This document shows, one piece after another, positions 8,424 through 16,944 of a stretch of DNA of 64,000 bases. Position 1 is the first letter of the stretch. Each line of letters starts with the position of its first letter. The position numbers and the translations under genes are program-made. The stretch is from contig NZ_BMQK01000005.1 in NCBI RefSeq assembly GCF_014648075.1, positions 186,001 through 250,000 of the forward strand. The letters are read 5' to 3'. The notes under the pieces were generated by a model, which was not told where the DNA came from, did no database searches, and saw only the letters and a list, made by a program, of their open reading frames with translations. The DNA comes from Streptomyces ruber (GTDB taxonomy: Bacteria; Actinomycetota; Actinomycetes; Streptomycetales; Streptomycetaceae).

Positions 8424-10061
8424 ATGGTGAGTGTTCAATCGCCTCCCGGTGGCCGTGAACTTCCCTACGCACGCGTGTTGCTGCCGCCGGCCATACTGAT
8501 GGCCGCGGCGACCGGGGCCGCCGCGGCCCTGGTGACGGGGCCGGCCCGGACCGCCATCGGCTGGTGCGGGGCCGTCGCGACCGTCCTGGTCGTGGCGACC
8601 GCGTCCCAGGTGGTCCGCCGCGGCCGTCGGATCCGGGCCCTGCGCGCCGAGTTCGCCCACCGGACCGGCTACCTGGAGCATCGCGTCGCGGCCCACGACG
8701 AGGAGTTCCTGCGTCTCGGCCGGGAGATCCTGCCCGCGATGCTGGACCGTCTGCACAGCGGGGAGTCCCCCGCCGACGCGGTCCGCCTGGGCATCGATGA
8801 GAACCCCGAGTACAGCCACCTGCCCCCGTCGCAGCGCTCGCTGATCCGCATGATCATCGACCTGGTCGACCGCGAGGAGGTCCGGCGCGACTCCTCGCTG
8901 CGCGCCTTCGTCAACATCGCACGGCGGGTACAGGCGATCGTCCACCAGCAGAACCAGGAACTGCGCGAGATGGAGGAGGACCACGGGCGCAACCCCGAGG
9001 TCTTCGACGACCTGCTGCGCATCGACCACGGCACCGCGCTGATCGGCCGCCTCGCCGACTCCATCGCCGTGCTCGGCGGCGGCCGCCCCGGCCGCCGGTG
9101 GCCCGCGCCCGTACCGCTGTACAGCGTGCTGCGCGGCGCCATGTGCCGCATCCTGGAGTACCGCCGCATCGAGCTGCACTCCATCGCCAAGGTCAACGTG
9201 GCCGGCGTGTCCGTCGAGCCGCTCATCCACGCCGCGGCCGAACTCCTCGACAACGCCACCCGCTACTCGCCGCCCCAGACCAGGGTGCACGTCACCGCCG
9301 TCGAGGTGCAGACCGGCATCGCCGTCGAGATCGAGGACGCCGGCATCAGCCTCAGCGAGGAGGGCCGCGCCAGGGCCGAGGGCATGCTCGCCCGCGCCCA
9401 GGCCGGCATGGACTTCCAGGACCTCGGCGACACCCCGCGCCTCGGCCTCGCCGTCGTCGGCCGCCTCTCCACGATGTTCAACCTCCAGATCTCGCTGCGG
9501 CCGTCCGCGTACGGCGGGGTCCGCGCCGTGATGGTCGTACCGCGCGACATGCTCACCGACGAGGGCGTCCCCGGCCTGGCCCACGGCATCGGCATCACCT
9601 CCCTGTCGACCGTGGACACCGACGGCGTCGAGGGACCCGACCGCGTCGCCAAGAAGCGCCGCCCCACCGCCGGCCCGCCCGTCCGCTCCTCGGCCGAGAA
9701 GATGGCGATGGGCATGGGCTACGAGGACGACGTACCCGTCGTCACCGAGTGGACCCCGGGCGGGCTGCCGCAGCGCCGCAGCCGGGTGAGCACCCCGCTC
9801 AGCCAGCGCATGGCGGAGGCCGCCGCCGCGGAGGCCGCGGCCGAGGCCGCCCGGGCCGCCGCCCCCGTGTGGGGGGAGGACGAGCCGCAGAAGATCGACC
9901 CGCCCGGCGCCTGGGTGGAGGCATTCATGGCCGGCCTCAGGAGCGACCCGGACCCGACCGCCTTCACCAGGAACCCCGACGACCCGTCGTCTTCCCCGAC
10001 GTTCAGCGCGACCGACCAGCCGGCCCCCGTGGAGGCCGACGACGAGAGGGACCTCAAGTGA
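8424..10061 (+). CDS. cvnA9: Conservon sensor-like ATPase, CvnA/RarA
   Basis: A 545-residue membrane protein with two N-terminal spans (about residues 17-60), a cytosolic helical region, and a HATPase_c domain around residues 270-370 containing ELLDNATRYSPP (N box) and IEDAGISLSEEG. It lacks a clear phospho-accepting H box, as is typical for conservon CvnA proteins. The C-terminal ~130 residues are alanine-rich and probably disordered. It starts a five-gene conservon; in S. coelicolor the cvn9 (rarABCDE) homologues restrain aerial mycelium and antibiotic formation. Start ATG 8424 follows CAGAGGG. Its stop overlaps the next start. Confidence 0.9.
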   Translation: MVSVQSPPGGRELPYARVLLPPAILMAAATGAAAALVTGPARTAIGWCGAVATVLVVATASQVVRRGRRIRALRAEFAHRTGYLEHRVAAHDEEFLRLGREILPAMLDRLHSGESPADAVRLGIDENPEYSHLPPSQRSLIRMIIDLVDREEVRRDSSLRAFVNIARRVQAIVHQQNQELREMEEDHGRNPEVFDDLLRIDHGTALIGRLADSIAVLGGGRPGRRWPAPVPLYSVLRGAMCRILEYRRIELHSIAKVNVAGVSVEPLIHAAAELLDNATRYSPPQTRVHVTAVEVQTGIAVEIEDAGISLSEEGRARAEGMLARAQAGMDFQDLGDTPRLGLAVVGRLSTMFNLQISLRPSAYGGVRAVMVVPRDMLTDEGVPGLAHGIGITSLSTVDTDGVEGPDRVAKKRRPTAGPPVRSSAEKMAMGMGYEDDVPVVTEWTPGGLPQRRSRVSTPLSQRMAEAAAAEAAAEAARAAAPVWGEDEPQKIDPPGAWVEAFMAGLRSDPDPTAFTRNPDDPSSSPTFSATDQPAPVEADDERDLK

Positions 10062-10465
10062 TGCAGCCGCGAGCCAACTTCGACTGGATGCTCAAGGAGC
10101 TCGCCGACGGCGTTCCCGGCATCGAACAGATCGTGGTGCTCTCCGCCGACGGACTGCGCATCGCGCGGCACGGGGGCGACCCGGACGCCGCCGACCGCGT
10201 CGCCGCGGCCTGCGCCGGCCTGCAGAGCCTCGCCGGGGCCGTCGCCACCGAGATCGACGCCGGCGACGGCCGGATGCGCATGGTCATCATCGAGATCCAC
10301 GGCGGCTACTTCTACCTGATGGAGGCCGGCCCCAACGCCTATCTCGCGGTCCTCGCCAACGAGATCGCCGAACCCGGGCTGATGAGCGCCCGCATGCGCG
10401 ACCTCGTCGTACGCATCGGCTCGCATCTGACGAGTCCGCCCCGGCGCAACGGGCAGACAGTATGA
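10061..10465 (+). CDS. cvnB9: Conservon roadblock/LC7 protein, CvnB/RarB
   Basis: A 134-residue roadblock/LC7-fold protein: the family core (IEQIVVLSADGLRIA, then GDGRMRMVIIEI and YFYLMEAGPNAYLAVLAN in part) is present. CvnB proteins are thought to modulate the GTPase CvnD, as MglB does for MglA. The ATG at 10061 overlaps the cvnA stop by one base (TGATG); GTG 10058, one codon earlier, is an equally possible start. Confidence 0.92.
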   Translation: MQPRANFDWMLKELADGVPGIEQIVVLSADGLRIARHGGDPDAADRVAAACAGLQSLAGAVATEIDAGDGRMRMVIIEIHGGYFYLMEAGPNAYLAVLANEIAEPGLMSARMRDLVVRIGSHLTSPPRRNGQTV

Positions 10466-10908
10466 CGCCTCCGCGACGCCGGCGACGCTACCCCGAGGAA
10501 CAGCTCCCCCCGCCGCCGCCCCCGCCGCTCCCGGACAGTCCTCCCGACAGCCCGGAAGCGGCCGCTCCGGGGAACCGGAAGGAGGTCGAACGGCTGTACA
10601 TCCTCACCGGCACGGGTGCCGGGGACGGTGAGCGGGCCCCCATCGACCTGGTGACGCTGATCGTGGCGCGCGCCGAGCCGCCGCCTTCCGCGGCACCGGA
10701 GCAGTCGGCGCTGCTCAGGATCTGCCAGGCCCCCCTGTCCGTGGCCGAGATCTCGGCCTATCTCGATCTGCCGTTCAGCGTGGTGACCGTCCTGCTCACC
10801 GACCTGCTGGCGGCCGAACTGGCCCAGGCGCGCGCTCCGCTGGTGAAGCAGGCGCGGGCGGACCGTTCCCTTCTCGAAGCGGTGATGCATGGACTTCAAA
10901 AGCTCTGA
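10462..10908 (+). CDS. cvnC9: Conservon DUF742 protein, CvnC/RarC
   Basis: A 148-residue DUF742 protein with a proline-rich N-terminus (run of prolines at about residues 17-25) and the conserved winged-helix-like C-terminal part (RICQAPLSVAEISAYLDLP). Biochemical role is unknown; it is an obligate member of conservons and is thought to join a membrane complex with the ATPase, roadblock protein and GTPase. Start ATG 10462 overlaps the cvnB stop (ATGA). Confidence 0.92.
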   Translation: MTPPRRRRRYPEEQLPPPPPPPLPDSPPDSPEAAAPGNRKEVERLYILTGTGAGDGERAPIDLVTLIVARAEPPPSAAPEQSALLRICQAPLSVAEISAYLDLPFSVVTVLLTDLLAAELAQARAPLVKQARADRSLLEAVMHGLQKL

Positions 10909-11509
10909 CACCGTCACGGGTCCCCTGCCCGAGGACCATCTGCCGCACACGGCGGAGACCGCGGTCAAGATCGTCATCGTGGGCGGCTTCGGAGTCGGCA
11001 AGACGACCATGGTCGGCTCCGTCAGCGAGATCAAGCCGCTGACGACCGAGGAGACCATGACCCAGGCCGGCATAGGGGTCGACGACAACTACGGCTCCGA
11101 CACCAAGACGGCCACCACCGTCGCCATGGACTTCGGCCGCATCAGCATCACGGAACAGCTGGTGCTCTATCTCTTCGGCACGCCCGGCCAGGAGCGCTTC
11201 TGGTTCCTGTGGAACGGCCTGTTCGAAGGCGCCCTCGGCGCGGTCGTCCTGCTCGACACCCGCCGGCTGGAGGTCAGCTTCGACGTCATAGGGCGCCTGG
11301 AGGAGAAGGGCGTGCCCTTCGTCGTCGCCGTCAACGACTTCCCGGACGCGCCGCGCCATCCCGTCGAGGACCTCCGCCAGGCGCTCGACCTGGCCCCGGA
11401 GATCCCGATCGTGACCTGCGACGCGCGGCGCCGCGCCGCCAGCCGGGACGTCCTGATGACACTGCTGCGCTTCCTGCACGCGCTGGCGACGGCGAAGGCG
11501 CGCGCATGA
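10889..11509 (+). CDS. cvnD9: Conservon small GTPase, CvnD/RarD
   Basis: A 206-residue Ras-like GTPase. The P-loop GGFGVGKTT is at residues 32-40 and the G3 motif GTPGQERF at 97-104. The G4 position reads VNDF (148-151) rather than N-K-x-D, a change typical of this GTPase family. The gene overlaps cvnC by 20 nt. It probably cycles under control of CvnA and CvnB and signals to the downstream P450 or other effectors, but this is family knowledge rather than visible here. Confidence 0.92.
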   Translation: MDFKSSDTVTGPLPEDHLPHTAETAVKIVIVGGFGVGKTTMVGSVSEIKPLTTEETMTQAGIGVDDNYGSDTKTATTVAMDFGRISITEQLVLYLFGTPGQERFWFLWNGLFEGALGAVVLLDTRRLEVSFDVIGRLEEKGVPFVVAVNDFPDAPRHPVEDLRQALDLAPEIPIVTCDARRRAASRDVLMTLLRFLHALATAKARA

Positions 11510-11632
11510 CCGCCCGGCCCCGCTCTCCCCACGCCCCGCGCGGGAGGGCGTACGACCCGTCCCCGGTTCGCCCGGCCCCCGTCCCGGGACACCGGACCGC
11601 CCCCAAGCCTCCAGCTGCCGAAAGCGACCGAC

Positions 11633-13114
11633 GTGACGTCTGAACACCCCTTCCCGCCCGGCCCGGACCACCTGGCCGGCCCGCCCCCCGGCTGCCCCGC
11701 GCACGGCATCGGCCCCGGCGGGCTGCGCAGGCTGTACGGCCCCGAGGCGGAGAACCTGGGAGCCGTGTACGAGAAGCTCCGCGAGGAACACGGACCCGTG
11801 GCACCGGCACTGCTGCACGAGGACGTGCCGATCTGGGTGGTGCTCGGACACAGCGAGAACCTGCACATGGTGAGCGCGCCCGCGCAGTTCTGCAAGAACA
11901 ATCGCTTGTGGCGACCCATGCAGGACGGGACGGTCAAGCCCGACCACCCGCTCATGCCGCACTTCGCCTGGCAGCCCATCTGTGCCCACGCCGAAGGCGA
12001 CGAGCACGTGCGGCTGCGCGGCGCGGTGACCGCCGCCATGTCGACCATCAACCACCGGGGCGTTCGCCGCCACATCAACCGCGCGACCCAGCACCTCGTG
12101 AACCAGTTCTGCGAGGAGGGCAGGGCCGACCTCGTCAGCCAGTTCGCCGAGCACCTGCCGATGGCTGTGATGTGCCAGATCCTCGGTATGGCCGACGAGT
12201 ACAACGACCGGATCGTGCACGCCGCCCGCGACATGCTCAAGGGCACCGAGACCTCCATCGCCAGCAACGCGTACATCATGGACGTCCTGATGCGGCTCAC
12301 CGCCCGCCGCCGGGCCGAACCCGAGGACGACTTCACCAGCCATCTGATCAACCACTCGGCGCGGCTCAACGACGAGGAGGTCGGCCAGCATCTGCGCGTC
12401 GTCCTGATGGCCGCGTACGAGGCCACGGCCAACCTCCTCGCCAATGTGCTGCGACTGGTGCTCACCGACCCGGGGTTCCGCGCCCAGCTCAACGGGGGCC
12501 AGATGACGGTGCCCCAGGCGGTGGAGCAGTCCCTGTGGGACGAACCGCCGTTCAGCACCGTCTTCGCCTACTTCGCCAAGACGGACACGGAGTTGGGCGG
12601 CCAGCGCATCCGTGAGGGCGACGGCCTCCTGCTGGGCATCGCACCGGGCAACGTCGACCCACGCGTCCGGCCCGACCTGTCGGCCAACATGATGGGCAAC
12701 CGCTCGCACCTCGCCTTCAGCGGCGGCCCGCACGAGTGCCCGGGCCAGGACATCGGCCGTGCCATCGCGGACGTCGGCGTCGACGCGCTGCTGAACCGGC
12801 TTCCGGACGTACAACTCGACGGCGCGGCGAACCAGTTGCGCTGGCGGTCGTCCATTTCGAACCGGCATCTGGTGGCGCTGCCGGTCCGCTTCGAGCCGAA
12901 GCCGCAGCAGGACGTGAAGGCCAAGCCCGACCACGCCTTCGTCCCGGCGCAGCGCACCGACTGGCAGGTCGGCGCCCCGAAACCCGAGCAGACCGCCGCG
13001 GCTCCGGCGCCCCCGTCGGCCGTGCCGCCCCAGCAGCCCGTCCCGGCAGCCGGGGAACCGGCCCGCCCCGCGGGCGCCTGGCGGCGTTTCCTGCGGTGGT
13101 GGCGTGGCTACTGA
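11633..13114 (+). CDS. cvnE9: Cytochrome P450 of the conservon (CYP157-like), lacks ExxR
   Basis: A 493-residue P450, longer than usual because of a ~60-residue proline/alanine-rich tail ending in WRRFLRWWRGY. The heme-thiolate Cys is C369 in FSGGPHECPG, and the I-helix has YEATAN. At the K-helix position, where P450s carry E-x-x-R, it has EQSLW (residues 298-302). This same substitution is documented for the S. coelicolor CYP157C1 orthologue in the cvn9 conservon, so it is a family trait and not damage. Whether it is a working monooxygenase is unclear. Start GTG 11633; a 123-bp gap separates it from cvnD. Confidence 0.9.
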   Translation: MTSEHPFPPGPDHLAGPPPGCPAHGIGPGGLRRLYGPEAENLGAVYEKLREEHGPVAPALLHEDVPIWVVLGHSENLHMVSAPAQFCKNNRLWRPMQDGTVKPDHPLMPHFAWQPICAHAEGDEHVRLRGAVTAAMSTINHRGVRRHINRATQHLVNQFCEEGRADLVSQFAEHLPMAVMCQILGMADEYNDRIVHAARDMLKGTETSIASNAYIMDVLMRLTARRRAEPEDDFTSHLINHSARLNDEEVGQHLRVVLMAAYEATANLLANVLRLVLTDPGFRAQLNGGQMTVPQAVEQSLWDEPPFSTVFAYFAKTDTELGGQRIREGDGLLLGIAPGNVDPRVRPDLSANMMGNRSHLAFSGGPHECPGQDIGRAIADVGVDALLNRLPDVQLDGAANQLRWRSSISNRHLVALPVRFEPKPQQDVKAKPDHAFVPAQRTDWQVGAPKPEQTAAAPAPPSAVPPQQPVPAAGEPARPAGAWRRFLRWWRGY

Positions 13115-13123
13115 CCGGCTCCG

Positions 13124-13237
13124 TCGGTGCCGGAGGGCCGGGCATCGGGCTTTCGGGTGCCTGCGCACCGGTACTCCGCCTCCGCGACCGGGTCGGTGAG
13201 CTCCGGTGCCCGCGCCAGCAGCTGGCGCGGGCACCGG
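13124..13237 (-). pseudogene. Decayed 3' end of an RluA-type pseudouridine synthase
   Basis: Read on the minus strand, this stretch encodes RQLLARAPELTDPV followed by degenerate sequence, matching LQLLARSLEFTDPV at the C-terminus of the intact pseudouridine synthase at 15,058-16,002. The DNA also aligns: ACCGGGTCGGTGA(G/A)CTCC is shared at 13,187-13,204 and at about 15,138-15,155. Only the last ~35 codons are recognisable and there is no reading frame leading into them. The fragment ends within the inverted repeat at 13,203-13,237, which probably now terminates the conservon operon. Confidence 0.55.
13203..13237. terminator. Inverted repeat between convergent genes
   Basis: Arms CCGGTGCCCGCGCCAGC (13203-13219) and GCTGGCGCGGGCACCGG (13221-13237) are exact 17-bp complements around a single base, so the tip must open to form a loop. 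It lies 89 bp after the P450 stop and 158 bp after the stop of the convergent gene, and can serve both directions. The remaining 13,238-13,394 has no gene I can support. Confidence 0.6.
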
Positions 13238-13394
13238 GAGCCGTCGGCCGCGGCACGGGTCCGGTCGCCATGGGCGGTGCGGATCGCCCGGGCCGAGCAC
13301 GCGGGCCGCGTTCGCGTGGGCGCTTCACCGGTGGGTCCAGCCCGTACCGGAGACCGGCCGGTGCCGGCCGATGCGGCCGTCCTCCCCGTACTCG

Positions 13395-14681
13395 TCAGCC
13401 GGCGCGATGGTGTGACCACACGAATGGGCGAGCTTCGTCGGCTTCGCGGCTGTGGAACACCTCGTCGAGCCATTCGTCTGTCGGCACTTCGCCGAAGAGT
13501 CGCCTCAGTTCGCGGGCCATCGGCGGAGCCAGCGGGAATCGCCTTCCGTACCTGCGTTCCTGGTATCGGTCCTGGATCTGTACGAAGAGGAAACCGCTGC
13601 GGCCGAAGTGAACCAACGGCTCGGGGGCACCGGTGAAGACCAAGTCGTCGATGAGGTCGAGGTAGATCGACCGGTAACTGGCCTTTCTCTTCTCTGACCG
13701 GTGACCATGTGAAGTCGGCTGGTGGTTGTCGACCGAGTAGATGCCGAGCGCCGACTTGCACAGGTCCATGGACAGGCAGTCGCACACGGCGCCGTCCATG
13801 AGCCAGGGGAAGGACACCGGGCCCGTCCTGCTGTTCCGGGCGACCATGATGGCGGTGCCATACGCATTTCCGGTGTTTCCCCGGAATATGACTCCGTCCC
13901 ACATGTCCGGCGAGTTCTTCAGCTCGTCATGGAGTCCGATGTGTTCGTCCCCGGAGCGGAAGTCCATCTTCTCCGCGTACTGGACGATGGACTGTCTGAT
14001 CAGCGACAGCAGTGCATGGACCGCGTCGCGCCCCCAGCCGGCCGAGTCCATCGCCCGCACCAGATCACGTACGGAGCGGCCGTACATGCGGAAGCGGCCG
14101 CTGACCAGGTCGAGCGGGGGAATGCAGATGTCGTCGAGGATGGTGGCGAAGGCGATGTAGTGAAGACCCAGTGGATCTGCGCCGTATCGCTCGCCGCACC
14201 AGCAGGCCATCCACTGGATGGTGTCGCGACATGCGCATGACACCGTGACAGCGGCGCTGGCGTCACGCTTCTTCGTCCAGTCGGAATAGTGTTCCGGAGT
14301 GCCGCCGAGCCGTCCCCCGACCGTGTCCCACCGTTCCACGACCTTCTCCAGCAGCGGCCACACGTTTATCCGGTGGCACTGCGCGACCGGGCCTACGTAG
14401 CCCTCTGCGCCCATCACGGTGTACAGGTGAGCGGTCTGCTTGTTGTAGCGGGACCTCGTGGTCGACGGGTGAACCGCCGCCGCCGGGTCCCGCGGGTAAT
14501 GCAGGAAGGTGCATGCCGTGCTGCGATCGCAATCCGTACCGCACCACAGCTCGTGTGAAAGGTGCAGTAATTCCTGAATGCCGCGCGCATCTGACAACCG
14601 CTCCAGAGCCTCCTGCGCGGGGCCCTGCCAAGCGAGCATGTCCGGGGTTACCACCGTGACTTCGACGCGACTTGCTGCCAT
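13395..14681 (-). CDS. Unrecognised cysteine-rich protein on a one-gene island
   Basis: A 428-residue protein that I cannot assign. It has about a dozen cysteines, including the cluster W-C-G-T-D-C-D-R-S-T-A-C near residues 47-58 and a second S-C-A-C ... C-W-C cluster near residues 165-180, plus an acidic pair in ATILDDICIPPLD. No membrane span, signal peptide or nucleotide-binding motif is seen. The start was moved to ATG 14681 because GGAGG lies 8 bases upstream on the minus strand; the earlier start at 14783 has none. Codon use is less G+C-biased at third positions than its neighbours, and it sits between a decayed and an intact copy of the same gene end, both suggesting acquisition by transfer. 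Confidence 0.75.
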   Translation of the reverse strand: MAASRVEVTVVTPDMLAWQGPAQEALERLSDARGIQELLHLSHELWCGTDCDRSTACTFLHYPRDPAAAVHPSTTRSRYNKQTAHLYTVMGAEGYVGPVAQCHRINVWPLLEKVVERWDTVGGRLGGTPEHYSDWTKKRDASAAVTVSCACRDTIQWMACWCGERYGADPLGLHYIAFATILDDICIPPLDLVSGRFRMYGRSVRDLVRAMDSAGWGRDAVHALLSLIRQSIVQYAEKMDFRSGDEHIGLHDELKNSPDMWDGVIFRGNTGNAYGTAIMVARNSRTGPVSFPWLMDGAVCDCLSMDLCKSALGIYSVDNHQPTSHGHRSEKRKASYRSIYLDLIDDLVFTGAPEPLVHFGRSGFLFVQIQDRYQERRYGRRFPLAPPMARELRRLFGEVPTDEWLDEVFHSREADEARPFVWSHHRAG

Positions 14682-15057
14682 GACCCGAGCCTCCGTAAGA
14701 ACATCCCACTTCTGGCCGTAATCCCCAGCGTGCGCGCGACGTAGGTCCCCGTGAAGAGGCACAGGAGGAGCGTACGACGGCACACGAGGGGCGCACTTGG
14801 TTGAAATGTTGTCATGTGCCGAACCGATCCGAAGGAGTTGGTTCTGGTTCGGTCATGGCTATGAAAGTGAATTCGTGGGGTATGCGCGACGCCTGTCGCC
14901 TTCGGTGGAGGGAAGGTCGCGCATGTGGGCGGGGGCTGGGCTGGTGGCGTGGACTGGCTTCCCGATGCCAGGACAAGAGCGGCCAGATTCAGTCGGTCAT
15001 GCGCCGGTCATGCGGTCGAAGACGAGAGCCGATAAGGGCTGACGTGCTCTTCGCCGA
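14682..15057. other. Gene-free stretch upstream of the island gene
   Basis: This 376-bp gap lies between the island gene and the pseudouridine synthase stop. It is less G+C-rich than its surroundings and must contain the promoter of the island gene. A CCGAACC...GGTTCGG inverted repeat (about 14,819-14,854) is present. Open frames here have no recognisable protein and poor codon statistics, so I call no gene. Confidence 0.4.
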
Positions 15058-16002
15058 TCAGGTCGCCCAGTCCTCGTACGCCCCCCACGCGCCGAGAACA
15101 CGCCCGCTCCGGAACCGGTGTGCCACCCCCGTCACCGGGTCGGTGAACTCCAGCGACCGTGCGAGCAGTTGCAGGGGCCGTCGGAAGTCGCCGGGTGGTA
15201 CGGGATCGGTCACCTCGGGGTAGAGGGGGTCGCCGAGGATGGGGACGCCGAGGGTGCTCATGTGGACGCGGAGCTGGTGGGTCTGGCCGGTGCTCGGGAC
15301 GAGGCGGTAGAGTGCCGGGCCGCCGGGGCGGTGGTCCGTCAGCTCGATGTGGCTGACGGCGTTCGGCTCGCCCTCCACCTCGTACGCCGCGAGCACACCA
15401 CGCTCCTTCACGATGCGGCTGCGCACGGTGCGCGGCGTGGCGAGCGCGGGGTCGTACGGCGCCACGGCCTCGTACTCCTTGGCCACCCGGCCGTCGCGGA
15501 ACAGCGTCTGGTAGGCGCCGCGCTCCCCGGGACGGACCGTGAACAGCACCAGGCCGGCCGTCAGCCGGTCCAGGCGGTGCGCGGCGGACAGCGTCGGCAG
15601 GCCGAGTTCGCGCCGCAGCCGGGCCAGCGCGGTCTCGGCGACATGGCTGCCGCGCGGAGTGGTGGCGAGGAAGTGCGGCTTGTCCGCGACGACGATGTGC
15701 TCGTCGCGGTACACGACGTCGAGCGCGAACGGCACCCGCTCCTCGGCGGGCAGATCCCGGTGGAACCACACGTACATGCCCGGCACGTAGGCCGCGCCGG
15801 GCGGCACCGGCCGCCCCCCGGCGTCCACGATCCGGCCCGCGTCCAGCATCCCGTCGACCACCCCGGGCGGTGCCGCGAGCCGTTCCACGAGGTGGTCCCG
15901 CACGGTCGCCCAGGTGTTTTTCGGCGGCAGCCGTACCCGTACCGGGTCGATCCCCTCACGCTGCGGCAGGGGGGAGGGCGGGGGCGGGGTGCGGCGTCTC
16001 AT
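15058..16002 (-). CDS. RluA-family RNA pseudouridine synthase
   Basis: A 314-residue protein with the RluA-family catalytic segment AAHRLDRLTAGLVLFT, whose Asp attacks the target uridine, and the downstream R-L-V-P-S-T-G-Q-T-H-Q-L-R-V-H motif. The N-terminus looks like a reduced S4-type region. It should isomerise specific uridines of rRNA or tRNA; the target is not predictable from sequence. Start ATG 16002 is favoured; a TTG three codons upstream is the alternative, and neither has a clear ribosome binding site. A broken copy of its 3' end lies 1.8 kb downstream. Confidence 0.85.
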   Translation of the reverse strand: MRRRTPPPPSPLPQREGIDPVRVRLPPKNTWATVRDHLVERLAAPPGVVDGMLDAGRIVDAGGRPVPPGAAYVPGMYVWFHRDLPAEERVPFALDVVYRDEHIVVADKPHFLATTPRGSHVAETALARLRRELGLPTLSAAHRLDRLTAGLVLFTVRPGERGAYQTLFRDGRVAKEYEAVAPYDPALATPRTVRSRIVKERGVLAAYEVEGEPNAVSHIELTDHRPGGPALYRLVPSTGQTHQLRVHMSTLGVPILGDPLYPEVTDPVPPGDFRRPLQLLARSLEFTDPVTGVAHRFRSGRVLGAWGAYEDWAT

Positions 16003-16080
16003 CAGGGGCAAGCGTACGAGGGCGGGGGCGGGGCGGCTGCGTCGGCGGCGCGCCGGGGGCGGCCGCCCCCCGTCCAGCGC

Positions 16081-16926
16081 TCACGCGTGCGCGGGCGCGC
16101 CTTCCTGCTCCGCCTCGATGCGGGCGTTCCACTCCGGCTTGGAAGCCTGCCAGCCGTCCTCGTTGTGCCCGAGCCGCCAGTAGCCGGAGATCGACAGGTC
16201 CTCCCGCGGAATGCCGCGCTCCACGCGCAGCAGACGGCGCAGCTCCTTCACGAAGCCCGCCTCCCCGTGGACGAAGGCGTGCAGCCGGCCCTCGGGCCAC
16301 TCGAGCGCGCGGACGGCCTCGAGCAGGGCCTCGCCCACCGGGCGCTCCCCGCGGTGCAGCCAGACGACGTCCACGTCGCAGGCGATCTTCTGCTCCTCGT
16401 CGGGTCCGGAGACCTCGACGAAGGCGTGGGCCCGCGCGCCGTCGGGCAGCGCCTCCAGCGACGCGGCGATGGCCGGGAGCGCGCTCTCGTCGCCGACGAG
16501 CAGGTGCCAGTCGGCCTCCGGGTCCGGCGCGTAGGCGCCGCCGGGACCGAGGAGGTGGATCTCGTCGCCCGGCCGGGCGCGCGCGGCCCACGGTCCGGCG
16601 AGGCCCTCGTCGCCGTGGATCACGAAGTCCACGGTCATCTCGCGCAGCGCGGGGTCCCAGGCGCGCACCGTGTACGTGCGCATCACGGGCCACTGCTCGC
16701 GCGGGAACTCCGCGCGGATCCGCTCAAGGTCGAAGGGGACCGGGTAGGTCACGCCCGCGGCGCCGAAGAGCAGTTTCACGTAGTGGTCGGAGTTGCCGCT
16801 GGTGGAGAACTCCGCCAGACCCTCGCCGCCGAGGACGACGCGGTGCATGTGCGGTGTGAGCCGCTCGGTGCGCACGACTCGCGCACGGTGGGCCTTCGGT
16901 GTCCTGCGTGCCGGACGCTCTGTCAT
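16081..16926 (-). CDS. Siderophore-interacting FAD-dependent ferric reductase (SIP family)
   Basis: A 281-residue SIP/ViuB-like protein. The N-terminal FAD-binding half includes MRTYTVRAWDP (R-x-Y-(T/S)) and DFVIHGDEGLAGPWA; the C-terminal NAD(P)H-binding half includes HLLVGDESALPAIA and the family-typical end SISGYWRLGHNEDGW. It should release iron from imported ferric siderophores by reduction in the cytosol. Start ATG 16926 has CAGGAGG 7 bases upstream. An iron-box-like palindrome 19-37 bp upstream points to control by the DmdR/IdeR repressor. Confidence 0.92.
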   Translation of the reverse strand: MTERPARRTPKAHRARVVRTERLTPHMHRVVLGGEGLAEFSTSGNSDHYVKLLFGAAGVTYPVPFDLERIRAEFPREQWPVMRTYTVRAWDPALREMTVDFVIHGDEGLAGPWAARARPGDEIHLLGPGGAYAPDPEADWHLLVGDESALPAIAASLEALPDGARAHAFVEVSGPDEEQKIACDVDVVWLHRGERPVGEALLEAVRALEWPEGRLHAFVHGEAGFVKELRRLLRVERGIPREDLSISGYWRLGHNEDGWQASKPEWNARIEAEQEGAPAHA

Positions 16927-16944
16927 GGCGGGCCTCCTGAATAC

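Noticed and set aside
5770..8472. A 900-codon minus-strand frame opposite the helicase gene
   Set aside because: Antisense shadow of a well-supported helicase; composition dominated by R, A, G, V, L, Q as expected from mirror frames.
11506..11643. A 45-codon ORF with ATGA overlap to the conservon GTPase
   Set aside because: The coupled start is tempting, but the sequence is Pro/Arg-rich low complexity with no family resemblance and overlaps the P450 start region.
13395..14681. Class I terpene synthase
   Set aside because: The acidic ATILDDICIPPLD could be read as an aspartate-rich motif, but no NSE-type triad is clear and the cysteine clusters are atypical.
14797..15223. Short plus-strand ORFs upstream of the island gene
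   Set aside because: Arg/Trp-rich translations, poor codon pattern, partly antisense to the pseudouridine synthase.
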